Shown in pieces: positions 18,510-26,570 of a stretch of 64,000 nucleotides of DNA. The position numbers and the translations under genes are program-made. The DNA comes from Promicromonospora soli (GTDB lineage: Bacteria > Actinomycetota > Actinomycetes > Actinomycetales > Cellulomonadaceae), in NCBI RefSeq assembly GCF_014653785.1, contig NZ_BNAS01000004.1, positions 76,118 to 140,117 of the forward strand. The letters are read 5' to 3'. How positions within the stretch are numbered: the stretch's first letter is position 1; every line of letters starts with the position of its first letter. The notes under the pieces are model-generated. The model did no database searches. It saw nothing but the letters and a program-made list of their open reading frames with translations, and was not told where the DNA came from.

Positions 18510-20797
18510 TCCCCGCCCACCGCGGTCCGCTGGTCCGCACCGTCGCGTCCGGCGTTCTCGTCGCGATCGCCGTCATCGCGTCCATGAACGCGCTCACGCT
18601 CGTCATCGACCCCGGGCCGTGGCTCACCGTCGGCACGACGGGCGTCGTCCTCGTCTCGGCCACCAGCTGCGTCGTGCGGTACCTGCTGCTGCGCGCCGCC
18701 GTCGACCGTGCGGCCACCCGCCGGGCGGCGGGCCAGGGCCTGAGCGCGGACCGCGCCGCCGACCGCGCGGCAGGCGGCGCCTCGTTCGCCGCGACGGCGG
18801 CAGGCCTGCTGGTCGCGTTCTGGTTCGTCCTGGCCCGCTACGGCGGGCCCGGACAGCGCTTCGAGCCGTTCGTGGGGCCCGACTCCCTGGAGCAGGTCCT
18901 CGAGCGGTTCCGCCAGGCCACGGAGACCATGAGCACGCAGGTGGCTCCGGTGGGTCCCGACCCGGCCATCAGCATGGTCGCCGTCGGTGGCACGCTGCTG
19001 GTGCTGCTCATCGTGGATTCGCTCGCCGGCGCCCGGATGCCCGGCTTCGCCGGTGTGCCGCTGCTGCTCCTGTGGACGCCGCCGCTCACCCTCATCGGCG
19101 AGGTCCAGTGGCAGGTCTTCGTCATCAGCGTCACGGCGATGCTCCTGCTGCTCACTGTCGATCCGGTGGGTGTGACACCCGGCCGGCACAGCGAGTCCGA
19201 CTCCATGGCCGTGCGCCGGGCGCAGCGGTTCCGTTCCGGGATCACGGCGCTGACCTCCGTGGCGGTCGCCACGGCGTCGCTCGGCGTCGCGACCGGCATG
19301 GCCGCCCTGCCGGCGCTGGCCGGGACCTGGAGCCAGCTCATCTCCACGCCGTCCGACACGGTCGAGCTGTCCTCCGAGCTCGACATGCGCCAGCCCCTGA
19401 GCGCCCGCTCCGCCAACACCGTCCTGACGTACACGATGGCCGACGGCGAGCCGACCGGCCCCCTGCGCGTGATGACTCTCACGGCGTTCGACGGTGTCCA
19501 GACCCACCGGGCGGTGCCCGACGGCGGCCTGATGGACTTCGACCCGTCCACGATCCTCGCGCCACCCGGCGAGGGAGCCGCCGGCAACGGACGCCGGATG
19601 GACCTCCGGATCGGGCAGCTGGAGGGCGGCGAGCTGCCGCTGCCGCTCGAGCCGCGCTCGGTCGACGTCAGCGGCGACTGGGCCTACGACGCGCTCCGGG
19701 ACGAGGTGCGCGGCCGGGACAGCACCGAGCCTGGGTCCTCGTACAGCGTCGAGATCATCGAGCGCGGGCTCACCCCCGAGCTGCTGCGGGCCACGCCGGC
19801 CTCCGGGGACCCCCGCTCCGCCGGCTACACGGAGGTGCCCGAGACGGAGCACCGCGACGACATCGCGGCCTACGCCCGGGACATCGCCGGGGATGCGCCC
19901 ACCCGGTTCGACGCGGCGGTCGCGCTGCAGAACCACCTGCGGTCCGGCCAGGGTTTCGTGTACGACCCGGACGCCGACTACCGGGGCTCGTCCGACACCG
20001 TCTGGGACTTCCTGCAGGACAAGGAGGGCTACTGCACCCAGTACGCCCTCTCGATGATGGTCATGGCCCGAAGCCTCGACATCCCCGCCCGCATCGGCGT
20101 CGGCTGGCTGCCCGGCCGGCCCGACGGCAACGGCGCCTTCCGGGTCACCGGCCAGGACTCGCACGCCTGGCCCGAGATCTACTTCCCGTCCGTCGGGTGG
20201 GTCCGGTTCGAGCCCACGCCGCAGGTGCAGACCGGTCCGCTCCCCGCGTACGCGAACCCGAGCGTGGGCAGCGCGCCCAGCAGTTCGCCCACACCGACAC
20301 AGGCCAGAGAGGTGCCCACGCAGCAGCCGACCCGGCAGCCCGATCAGACCGAGCCGGCCGCCACGGAGAACCCGTCGTCCGGTACCGAGGTGTCGGACCA
20401 GACCCTGCCCGGCTGGGCTTGGGTGGTCGCGGTGATCATCGCCCTCGGCGTGCTCGCCGGGGCCGCATGGCTGCTGCTGCGCCGCCGTACGGAGACCGAG
20501 GTGCTGGACCCGGAGCGCGCGTGGTCCCGCATCCTGGCGCTGCTCGCCGAGCAGGACGTGCGTCTCGGTCCGTCGGTCACCCTGCGCCGCGCGCCGGCCG
20601 TCATCGCGGAGGAGGTGCGCACCCGCACAGGCACTCCCCTGCCCGACGACGTCGCGGAGCGCCTCACCGCCCTGGCCGACGCCGCCGAGGAGGAGCGCTA
20701 CGCCCGCGACTCGACGCCGCCGACGGCCGCCGAGCTCGAGGAGCTCACCGCTGCGGTGTCCACCGAGCTGACCGAGGTGCTGACGCGCAAGGCGTGA
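18506..20797 (+). CDS. Transglutaminase-like membrane protein (TgpA/DUF3488 type)
   Basis: The 763-residue product starts with six or so transmembrane segments. A large extracytoplasmic region then carries the transglutaminase core: Cys in KEGYCTQYALSMMVMARSL, His in DSHAWPEIYF and Asp/Glu in the following strand (VRFEPTP). A Pro/Thr/Gln-rich linker, one more transmembrane helix and a C-terminal cytoplasmic helical tail close the protein. Such proteins accompany MoxR and DUF58 and may act on cell surface proteins or peptidoglycan. The true substrate is unknown. The GTG start overlaps the preceding stop. Confidence 0.9.
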   Translation: MIPAHRGPLVRTVASGVLVAIAVIASMNALTLVIDPGPWLTVGTTGVVLVSATSCVVRYLLLRAAVDRAATRRAAGQGLSADRAADRAAGGASFAATAAGLLVAFWFVLARYGGPGQRFEPFVGPDSLEQVLERFRQATETMSTQVAPVGPDPAISMVAVGGTLLVLLIVDSLAGARMPGFAGVPLLLLWTPPLTLIGEVQWQVFVISVTAMLLLLTVDPVGVTPGRHSESDSMAVRRAQRFRSGITALTSVAVATASLGVATGMAALPALAGTWSQLISTPSDTVELSSELDMRQPLSARSANTVLTYTMADGEPTGPLRVMTLTAFDGVQTHRAVPDGGLMDFDPSTILAPPGEGAAGNGRRMDLRIGQLEGGELPLPLEPRSVDVSGDWAYDALRDEVRGRDSTEPGSSYSVEIIERGLTPELLRATPASGDPRSAGYTEVPETEHRDDIAAYARDIAGDAPTRFDAAVALQNHLRSGQGFVYDPDADYRGSSDTVWDFLQDKEGYCTQYALSMMVMARSLDIPARIGVGWLPGRPDGNGAFRVTGQDSHAWPEIYFPSVGWVRFEPTPQVQTGPLPAYANPSVGSAPSSSPTPTQAREVPTQQPTRQPDQTEPAATENPSSGTEVSDQTLPGWAWVVAVIIALGVLAGAAWLLLRRRTETEVLDPERAWSRILALLAEQDVRLGPSVTLRRAPAVIAEEVRTRTGTPLPDDVAERLTALADAAEEERYARDSTPPTAAELEELTAAVSTELTEVLTRKA

Positions 20798-20825
20798 GGC
20801 GCTAGTTCTGAGGGCGCGTACCAGG

Positions 20826-20853
20826 CGCTCAGATCACCCGGGTGAACTGAGCG
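20826..20853. repeat. 28-base near-perfect palindrome downstream of the transglutaminase gene
   Basis: CGCTCAG-A-TCACCCGGGTGA-A-CTGAGCG is symmetric except for one A/A mismatch on each side of a perfect 12-base core. It sits 28 bases past the stop codon. It could be a first terminator hairpin or a protein-binding site. The lack of a T-run and the operator-like symmetry leave the role open. Confidence 0.6.
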
Positions 20854-20927
20854 TCTGATCGTCGGGCCCGGCGTGTCGGCCCGGTGTGTCGGGCGGACGG
20901 TCGGGCGGACGCGTCGGTGAGGAGACA

Positions 20928-20961
20928 GACAGGAGCCGGGCCCATGGGCCCGGCTCCTGTC
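20928..20961. terminator. Perfect 34-base inverted repeat between convergent genes
   Basis: GACAGGAGCCGGGCCCAT is followed directly by its own complement arm, making a perfect uninterrupted palindrome centred on CCATGG. It lies between the end of the plus-strand transglutaminase operon and the end of the minus-strand DUF3040 gene, where a bidirectional terminator is expected. There is no U-tract, which is usual in high-GC actinobacteria. Confidence 0.75.
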
Positions 20962-21037
20962 ATGAGCGGCGTCAGTCACACGCCTGTCACGCGCATGTGC
21001 CGGAGGTCCGGCCAGGACCACCGATCCCCTTCGTCGG

Positions 21038-21460
21038 CTAGCGACCGCCTTCGTTGCGCCGGTTCTCCCAGCGCTCCTCAAGACGGGCGAGGAAGCCGCC
21101 GGAACGACCACCACCCTGCCGCTTGGGGGGCTTGCGTGCCCCGTGCGGCGTTTGGACCGTGCCGTCTTCGCCGACGACGCCGACCGGGCCTTCCTGCTGC
21201 TTCTTGCGTGGCCCGAGGAACGCGAAGACCACGCCCGCGAACATCAGCACGAAGCCGATGGCCCCGAGCCAGGTGCGCGACGTCGCCGCGCCAACGACAA
21301 GAAGAAGCAGACCGACGACGACGCCGGCCCCGGACAGCACGTAGCGCAGCGCGTTACCGCGGCCAGTGGACTGAAGCGTATTTGCGAGCCGCGGGTCGTC
21401 TGACGTCAGAGCACGCTCCATCTGCTCCAGCACCCGCTGCTCGTACTCGGACAGAGGCAT
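21038..21460 (-). CDS. DUF3040 family small membrane protein
   Basis: The product begins MPLSEYEQRVLEQMERAL, the conserved opening of DUF3040 proteins. Two adjacent transmembrane helices follow (GAGVVVGLLLLVVGAA and WLGAIGFVLMFAGVVFAFLG), then a basic Gly/Arg-rich tail containing SGGFLARLEERW. The start at 21460 (140 residues) is chosen because the family begins there; the open frame extends seven codons further. The function is unknown. The gene is convergent with the transglutaminase operon. Confidence 0.88.
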   Translation of the reverse strand: MPLSEYEQRVLEQMERALTSDDPRLANTLQSTGRGNALRYVLSGAGVVVGLLLLVVGAATSRTWLGAIGFVLMFAGVVFAFLGPRKKQQEGPVGVVGEDGTVQTPHGARKPPKRQGGGRSGGFLARLEERWENRRNEGGR

Positions 21461-21565
21461 CGAGACCCCCGGATCTCGCAAAGGAACAGTGTCCCTTCCA
21501 GGATAGGACGACCCGGCCGTCGGTGGTAGTCGACATCCCGGGCATACAGCGACTATAGGGGCAGA

Positions 21566-22807
21566 TCAGTAATGATGCGTTCCGTTCTTGTGATGTACAC
21601 CCAGGTCGATCGCAGTTTTCCCGAACTTCTCTCGCACCGCGTCGAGCGCGACCTCCGCCTCCCGCTGTGCTCCGGAGCGAGGATCAACGGCTTCCTCAAG
21701 AGTTGGCTGCTGCGCCGAACCGTCTCTTTGCAGAAGATTTTCACCCCGCACACCAACGAGCCGCACCGGCAGACCACCCAGATCGACGGCTGCGACGAGC
21801 TCACGCGCCACGAGGTAGATGTCCCGTGCGACGTCCGTGGGCCCGTCCAGCGTGCGTGACCGGGTGAAGGTGGCGAAGTCGCTGGAGCGCACCTTCACGG
21901 ACACCGTGCGCGCCATCACGCCCTGGTGCCGCAGCCGGGCCGCCACCCGGTCGGACAGCTCCAGCACGCGCCGGCTGACCGCCACCGTGTCGTCCTGGTC
22001 CGTGCTGAAGGTGGTCTCGGCGCCGATGCTGTGCTCGCGGTGCTCGGGCACCACGGGACGCGGGTCGCGCCCCCACGAGAGGTCGTGCAGGTGCGCGCCG
22101 CTGACCCGGCCGACGGCGGTCTGCAGGCTCGCCAGGTCAGTGTGGGCCAGCTCCTCGACCGTGGTGATTCCCCACGCGGCGAGGGACTTCTCCGTCTTCT
22201 CCCCGACTCCCCACAGGGCGCCGACGGGCAGCGTGTGCAGGAAGTCCACGGTGGCCGCCACCGGCACCAGCATCAGCCCGTCCGGCTTGGAGTGCGTCGA
22301 CGCCAGCTTCGCCACGAACTTGTTCCGCGCGATGCCTACCGACGCCGTCACGCCGTGCTCGGCCTCGATCCGGCGGCGCAGCTCGGCGCCGATCTCGGTG
22401 GGCGGGCCGAGCCGTCGTCGGGCACCGCTCACGTCCAGGAAGGCCTCGTCCACGCTGATCTGCTCCACGAGCGGCGTGACCTCCTGGAGCATGCCCATGA
22501 CCGAGCGGGAGACGTCGCGGTACAGGTTGTGGTCGGGCTTGATCACCGTGGCCTGCGGGCACAGCAGGCGCGCCCGTGTCATCGGCATCGCGGACCGGAC
22601 CCCGAACGCCCGCGCCTCGTACGTGGCCGCCAGCACCACCCCACGCTCCTGCCCGCCGACGATCACCGGCAGGCCCCGCAGCTCCGGCCGCCGGGCCAGC
22701 TCACAGGAGGCGAAGAATGCGTCCATGTCCAGGTGCAGCACCGAACAGCCGGACTCGTCCGACCCCCAGTGACGTCTCGCCGCCGCTGACCCCGGCCCCT
22801 TGCTCAC
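21566..22807 (-). CDS. dinB: DNA polymerase IV (Y family)
   Basis: Pol IV performs error-prone translesion synthesis. The 413-residue product has the palm motifs VLHLDMDAFFASCELARRPE and the catalytic acidic pair in ISVDEAFLDVSG. The EARAFGVRSAMP finger segment, an HhH region around VGEKTEKSLAAWGI and a little-finger domain with VSVKVRSSDFATFTRS follow. No beta-clamp peptide is obvious at the C-terminus, which ends in a short Lys/His tail. It lies 85 bases downstream of the HEPN gene, in the same direction, so the SOS-type promoter ahead of that gene probably drives both. Confidence 0.95.
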   Translation of the reverse strand: MSKGPGSAAARRHWGSDESGCSVLHLDMDAFFASCELARRPELRGLPVIVGGQERGVVLAATYEARAFGVRSAMPMTRARLLCPQATVIKPDHNLYRDVSRSVMGMLQEVTPLVEQISVDEAFLDVSGARRRLGPPTEIGAELRRRIEAEHGVTASVGIARNKFVAKLASTHSKPDGLMLVPVAATVDFLHTLPVGALWGVGEKTEKSLAAWGITTVEELAHTDLASLQTAVGRVSGAHLHDLSWGRDPRPVVPEHREHSIGAETTFSTDQDDTVAVSRRVLELSDRVAARLRHQGVMARTVSVKVRSSDFATFTRSRTLDGPTDVARDIYLVARELVAAVDLGGLPVRLVGVRGENLLQRDGSAQQPTLEEAVDPRSGAQREAEVALDAVREKFGKTAIDLGVHHKNGTHHY

Positions 22808-22892
22808 GAACGTGCTCCGTTCTTGCTGTTGCTCAGTGCTGTGGGAGTCGCACGGCTGGGACAGATCACCCTCTGGCCGCGCGGGCGCCAGG

Positions 22893-23369
22893 TCACGAGG
22901 CCTCGGGCACCAGGGTCAGGCGCTGCGCGGAGAACCCTGCGTTCGGGTCCACGAGCATCGCCACCTCGTCCCGGAAGTCCTCGGCGCACGCCAGCAGCTC
23001 GTCCGCCCGCGCGGGCTCCACCTGCTCCGGGCGACCGGCGTCCACCGCCGCCCGCAGGGGTGCGCCCGACGCGAAGTAGCCCGACCAGGCCGCGAGCTCG
23101 GGCTCGGCGTGCGCGAGCATGTCCCACACGGTCCGCGCGCCAGAGCGCGCCGACGGACGCCCGCGCAGCGCCACCACCGCGGCAGCCGAACGGATCGCCG
23201 CAAGGTGCGCGTGCACGAACCGGTCGCCCGGATCGGCCGAACGCGCCGCCTCCGCCAGCTCCGCGTCCGCCTTGCGCAGCAGCGCGCTGACGCCCGGCGG
23301 AACAGCGTGCGGCACGAGCATGCGTGCCGAGACCACGTCCCGGCCGCTCTGAGACTGCATGGTGCCCAT
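22893..23369 (-). CDS. SAV_6107-family HEPN domain protein
   Basis: This 158-residue helical protein matches the SAV_6107 HEPN family found near dinB in actinobacteria. An RFVHAHLAAIRSAAAVVA helix includes R-x4-H, the spacing of the HEPN ribonuclease motif, and acidic helices around LAHAEPELAAWSGYFASG follow. HEPN proteins are often RNases or nucleotide-binding helices, but catalysis by this subfamily is not established to my knowledge. The start at 23369 is chosen for the GGAGG six bases upstream; the open frame extends 11 codons further, to a GTG just after the promoter. It is upstream of dinB and behind an SOS box. Confidence 0.85.
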   Translation of the reverse strand: MGTMQSQSGRDVVSARMLVPHAVPPGVSALLRKADAELAEAARSADPGDRFVHAHLAAIRSAAAVVALRGRPSARSGARTVWDMLAHAEPELAAWSGYFASGAPLRAAVDAGRPEQVEPARADELLACAEDFRDEVAMLVDPNAGFSAQRLTLVPEAS

Positions 23370-23400
23370 CTCGAACCTCCGATCGAACCCCTTGTGCGAC

Positions 23401-23429
23401 ACTATCGAACATACGTTCTATCCTGTCAA
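23401..23429 (-). promoter_or_regulatory. LexA-box promoter of the HEPN-dinB unit
   Basis: On the minus strand, TTGACA (23429-23424) is separated by exactly 17 bases from GATAGT (23406-23401). Between them lies the SOS box TCGAACATACGTTCTA (23405-23420 on the plus strand), which differs from TCGAAC-N4-GTTCGA only at its second-last base. A bound LexA would cover the spacer. Two more TCGAAC half-sites lie at 23371 and 23383. The divergent spermidine synthase-like gene starts 40 bases from the box. Confidence 0.8.
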
Positions 23430-23460
23430 GCGGCTCCACGGTCCGAGGGACACTGTCCTC

Positions 23461-24432
23461 ATGGCCCGCCGCTCCGCCCGACGCCGCCCATCCTCCTCCG
23501 CACCACTGACACTCCCCGCCGAGCTACCCGTCGGGCCCGTGCCGATCAGCACCGGCTTTGCCGAGGTTATTCGCGACCCGGACTTCCCTCAGCGAGTGAC
23601 GCTGCACGTCAACGGCGTGCCGAGCTCCAGCCTGGACCTCGCCGACCCCGGTTTCCTCGACTTCGAGTACATGCAGCAGATGGCCGCCTTCGTGGCCCTC
23701 CTGCCGCCCGGACCACTGCGTGTGCTGCACCTCGGCGCGGCCGGCAGCGCCTTCGCCCGGCACGTGGAGCACGAGCGGCCCGGCTCCCGCCAGCTCGGCG
23801 TCGATCTCGACGCCCGCCTCCTGGAGCTCGTCCGCGAGTGGTTCGCGCTCCCGCGATCGCCCCTGCTGCGCCTGCGCGCCGACGACGCGGGCCGCGCCCT
23901 CGCCTCGGCGCGGGACGAGTCCTACGACGTGGTCGTCCGGGACGTCTTCGCGGGCGACCGCACCCCCGCGCACCTCGTGGGCACGGGGTTCGCCGCCGAA
24001 GCCCGCCGCGCGCTCCGCCCCGGCGGCATCCTTCTGGTGAACTGCGCCGACAAGCCGCCGCTGACCACGGCACGGCGCGAGGTCGCCAGCCTCGCCGAGG
24101 CCTTCGGGCCCGACGCCGCGGCGGAGGGCCGGCTCGCCGCCGTCGCCGAGCCGGCGATCCTCAAGGGGCGCCGATACGGCAACCTGGTGCTCGCGGCCGT
24201 GCGCGAGCTGCCCGAGGACCCGCCGCAGCTCCCGCGGAAAGGCCCTCAGGACGCCGCACAGGGCGCCGTACGGCCCGACCCGGCCCTCGGGCAGCCGGAC
24301 CTGCGCGAAGCCCGCCTGGGACGCGCCCTGCGGACTCTCGCCGTACCCGCCACGCTCATGGCGGGCGGCGACGTCGCCGCGTTCGCCGGCACGGCGGCGC
24401 CGCTGGAGACCCCGGCCGCCACGCCGAAGTAG
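23461..24432 (+). CDS. Spermidine synthase-like SAM-dependent protein
   Basis: The 323-residue product has the Rossmann SAM/dcSAM fold of the spermidine synthase family. The glycine motif is LHLGAAGSAFARHVE, the acidic end of strand 2 is LGVDLDARLLELV, the catalytic-region motif is YDVVVRDVFAGDRTP, and LRPGGILLVNCADKP follows. No transmembrane region is present. Actinobacterial proteins of this type are often not true polyamine synthases, so the substrate is unknown. The ATG at 23461 starts a basic lead (MARRSARRRPSS); the open frame extends upstream across the SOS box, which is unlikely to be coding. It is divergent from the HEPN gene. Confidence 0.8.
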   Translation: MARRSARRRPSSSAPLTLPAELPVGPVPISTGFAEVIRDPDFPQRVTLHVNGVPSSSLDLADPGFLDFEYMQQMAAFVALLPPGPLRVLHLGAAGSAFARHVEHERPGSRQLGVDLDARLLELVREWFALPRSPLLRLRADDAGRALASARDESYDVVVRDVFAGDRTPAHLVGTGFAAEARRALRPGGILLVNCADKPPLTTARREVASLAEAFGPDAAAEGRLAAVAEPAILKGRRYGNLVLAAVRELPEDPPQLPRKGPQDAAQGAVRPDPALGQPDLREARLGRALRTLAVPATLMAGGDVAAFAGTAAPLETPAATPK

Positions 24433-24460
24433 AACTGTGGCGCCAGGTGTGCGGGGGCAC

Positions 24461-24498
24461 GAGAAAGGCCGCCTTCCCGAGGGAAGGCGGCCCTTCTC
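24461..24498. terminator. Bidirectional hairpin terminator
   Basis: An 18-base arm at 24461-24478 (GAGAAAGGCCGCCTTCCC) pairs with 24481-24498 with one mismatch and a two-base loop. It lies between the convergent spermidine synthase-like and cold shock genes. Confidence 0.8.
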
Positions 24499-24507
24499 AC
24501 GTGTACG

Positions 24508-24711
24508 TCAGAGCGGGACTACTGCTTCCGCCTGCGGACCCTTCGGGCCCTGCGTGATCTCGAACTCGACCCGCTGGGCCTCCTCGAGAGACCGGTACCC
24601 GTTGGACTGGATCGCGGAGTAGTGCACGAAGACGTCGGCACCGCCGCCGTCCTGGGCGATGAACCCGTAGCCCTTTTCCGCGTTGAACCACTTCACAGAA
24701 CCCTGCGCCAT
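24508..24711 (-). CDS. Cold shock protein (CspA family)
   Basis: This 67-residue single OB-fold RNA chaperone begins [20 protein letters not shown]. It carries RNP1 (KGYGFI) and RNP2 (VFVHY) and ends [16 protein letters not shown]. The length and sequence are those of the typical actinobacterial CspA. The upstream 220 bases contain no gene and are available for a long 5' leader of the type that controls csp mRNAs. The frame extends upstream but is noncoding there. Confidence 0.95.
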   Translation of the reverse strand: MAQGSVKWFNAEKGYGFIAQDGGGADVFVHYSAIQSNGYRSLEEAQRVEFEITQGPKGPQAEAVVPL

Positions 24712-24931
24712 GCTGTCCTTCGACCTTCCGTCCGGGATCCGGCGGCGGGCCCGTTGCCCGCCCCCGTGCCGCAATGCTTTCCCCGCTTGCTCACGACACG
24801 GCGGACGTGGCCTTGGTACGTCACTGCAACGAGCGCCAGTGTGGCATGGACCACTCAGATGCGCCACGGAACACGCACATTTCTGCCGCAGATATGACAC
24901 ACCGGGCTGGAGATGTGGACCTCAGTCGCTA

Positions 24932-25861
24932 TCAGTCGCCGTTCTGCTGAGCGAGGAACCGCTCGAACTCCGCCCCGAGCTCGTCCGCGCTGGGGATCGG
25001 CGTGGTGTCCGCGAGCAGGCTCGGCCGCCCCACGGAGCGCGCGAACGCGTCGTACTGCTCCTCCAGCGCCTTCACGACGGCGGCGATCTCTGCCGACTCC
25101 GCCACCTGCTTCTCCACCTCGATCTTCGCGTCGGTGGCGGCCTCCTCCAGGGCGGGGATCGCCAGGTCGAGACCCGTGGCCCGCTCCGTGTGCTTCAGCG
25201 CCACCACCGTGGCCGGCGGGTACTGCGACTGCGCCAGGTAGTGCGGCACGTGGACGGTGAAGCCGAGCGCGTCATGGCCTGCCTCGCCCAGCCGGTACTC
25301 GAGGAGAGCGGCCAGGGAGCCCGGCACCTTCACGCTGCCGAACCACGACGTGTAGTCGTCGACGAGTCCGGGCCGCGTCGCGTGCGCCGTCAGCGACAGC
25401 GGGCGAGTGTGGGGCAGCCCCATCGGGATGCCCTGGATGCCGACGACGAGGCTCACGCCGAACCGTTCGACAAGCTGGATCACACCGGCCACCACGCGTT
25501 CCCATTGCAGGTCCGGCTCGGAGCCGTGCAGCAGCAGGAAGCCGGTGCCCTCGGCGTCGGTCAGGTGGTCGATCGCAAGGTAGGGCGCCTGGTAGTCCGC
25601 CCAGCGATCGGAGTCGAACGTCATGGTCGCTCGTTTGGAGCGGTAGTCGAGCAGCTGGTCGACGTCGAACGTCACCAGCCGCTCCACGCGAAACTCGTCG
25701 ACCAGGTGCTCGACGGCGATGTCGCCCGCACTGCCCGCGTCCACGAACCCGCGGACGGCGTGCATCAGCACGGGGCCATCGGCACTTCCGGGCACGCTGC
25801 GACCCAGCGTGCGTTCGACCGCTGCTTCGTCGACGTCGTAGATGCCCTGGGGGTCAAGCAC
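24932..25861 (-). CDS. PAC2 family protein (proteasome assembly chaperone-like)
   Basis: The 309-residue product has the PAC2 architecture: an alpha/beta domain with VLMHAVRGFVDAGSAGDIAVE near the start, the GFLLLHGSEPDLQWERVVAG segment and the GIQGIPMGLPHTRPL loop. A C-terminal helical region (about residues 235-309) with charged repeats follows. Actinobacterial PAC2 proteins are widespread and homologous to archaeal and eukaryotic proteasome chaperones. Their role here is not established. The 183 bases upstream hold its promoter and no gene. Confidence 0.88.
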   Translation of the reverse strand: MLDPQGIYDVDEAAVERTLGRSVPGSADGPVLMHAVRGFVDAGSAGDIAVEHLVDEFRVERLVTFDVDQLLDYRSKRATMTFDSDRWADYQAPYLAIDHLTDAEGTGFLLLHGSEPDLQWERVVAGVIQLVERFGVSLVVGIQGIPMGLPHTRPLSLTAHATRPGLVDDYTSWFGSVKVPGSLAALLEYRLGEAGHDALGFTVHVPHYLAQSQYPPATVVALKHTERATGLDLAIPALEEAATDAKIEVEKQVAESAEIAAVVKALEEQYDAFARSVGRPSLLADTTPIPSADELGAEFERFLAQQNGD

Positions 25862-26044
25862 GTGCGCTCCCTCGCTCGTCGGAGTGGTTCCCGATCACCC
25901 AGCACTGCTGAGTTATCTGCTCAGGTGCAACGCCGCGACGGCCGGGTGTCTTCCCGTTACGCCCTCAGCGTCGCGCGCACTTTACCGCTGCCGCGCAGAC
26001 CGGCACTTTCGCAAGCAGAACGGGCAGGCCACGGACGGTCCGGA

Positions 26045-26491
26045 TCACCGCCCGGGCAGGCGCACCACGGACACGAAGAAGTCGTCGATCTGCCGCACCA
26101 CCTCGATGAACCGGTCGAAGTCCACCGGCTTGGTCACGTACGCGTTCGCGTGCAGCGAGTACGAGCCGACCACGTCCTCCTGGGCATCCGACGTGGTGAG
26201 CACCACCACCGGGATGTGCCGCAGCATGGGGTCGCCCTTCGCCACGGCGAGCACCTCCATGCCGTCCATCTTCGGCAGGTTGAGGTCGAGCAGCACCAGG
26301 TCCGGCGTCGGCGCCTTCGCGTACTGCCCCTGCTTGCGCAGGAACTCGAGCGCGCTCACGCCGTCACCGACCACCGACACGTTGTTCGGGACACGGTGGT
26401 CCTCGAACGCTTCCCGTGTCATCAGGACGTCGCCCGGATCGTCCTCCACCAGGAGGATCTCCATCACCTTCTGACCGCTCAAGTTGACCAC
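26045..26491 (-). CDS. Response regulator, single receiver domain (Rcp1-like)
   Basis: This is a stand-alone receiver domain. The acidic pocket is ILLVEDDPGDVLMTREAFED, the phosphoacceptor Asp is in LVLLDLNLPKMDGMEVL, the Thr is in VVVLTTSDAQEDV and the Lys is in AYVTKPVDF. The ILLVEDDPGD opening and overall form match Rcp1-type regulators that partner phytochrome-like histidine kinases. No output domain is present. The start is uncertain: GTG at 26491 gives 148 residues, and ATG at 26464 would begin directly with MEILLVEDD. It lies 79 bases behind the kinase gene in the same direction. Confidence 0.93.
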   Translation of the reverse strand: MVNLSGQKVMEILLVEDDPGDVLMTREAFEDHRVPNNVSVVGDGVSALEFLRKQGQYAKAPTPDLVLLDLNLPKMDGMEVLAVAKGDPMLRHIPVVVLTTSDAQEDVVGSYSLHANAYVTKPVDFDRFIEVVRQIDDFFVSVVRLPGR

Positions 26492-26570
26492 CCGGCCCGC
26501 ACCTGTCCCATGGAGTCAGCAGCAACGGGCTCCGTCGTCGCGACCCGCCGTCGGCCCTGGTCAGGCCGTC

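Noticed and set aside
17615-20164. 849-codon minus-strand frame
   Set aside because: Antisense to the DUF58 and transglutaminase genes; no domain, Arg/Gly/His-rich.
22808-22830. GAAC-N7-GTTC near the dinB start as a second LexA site
   Set aside because: Spacing is seven, not four, so it does not fit the LexA box.
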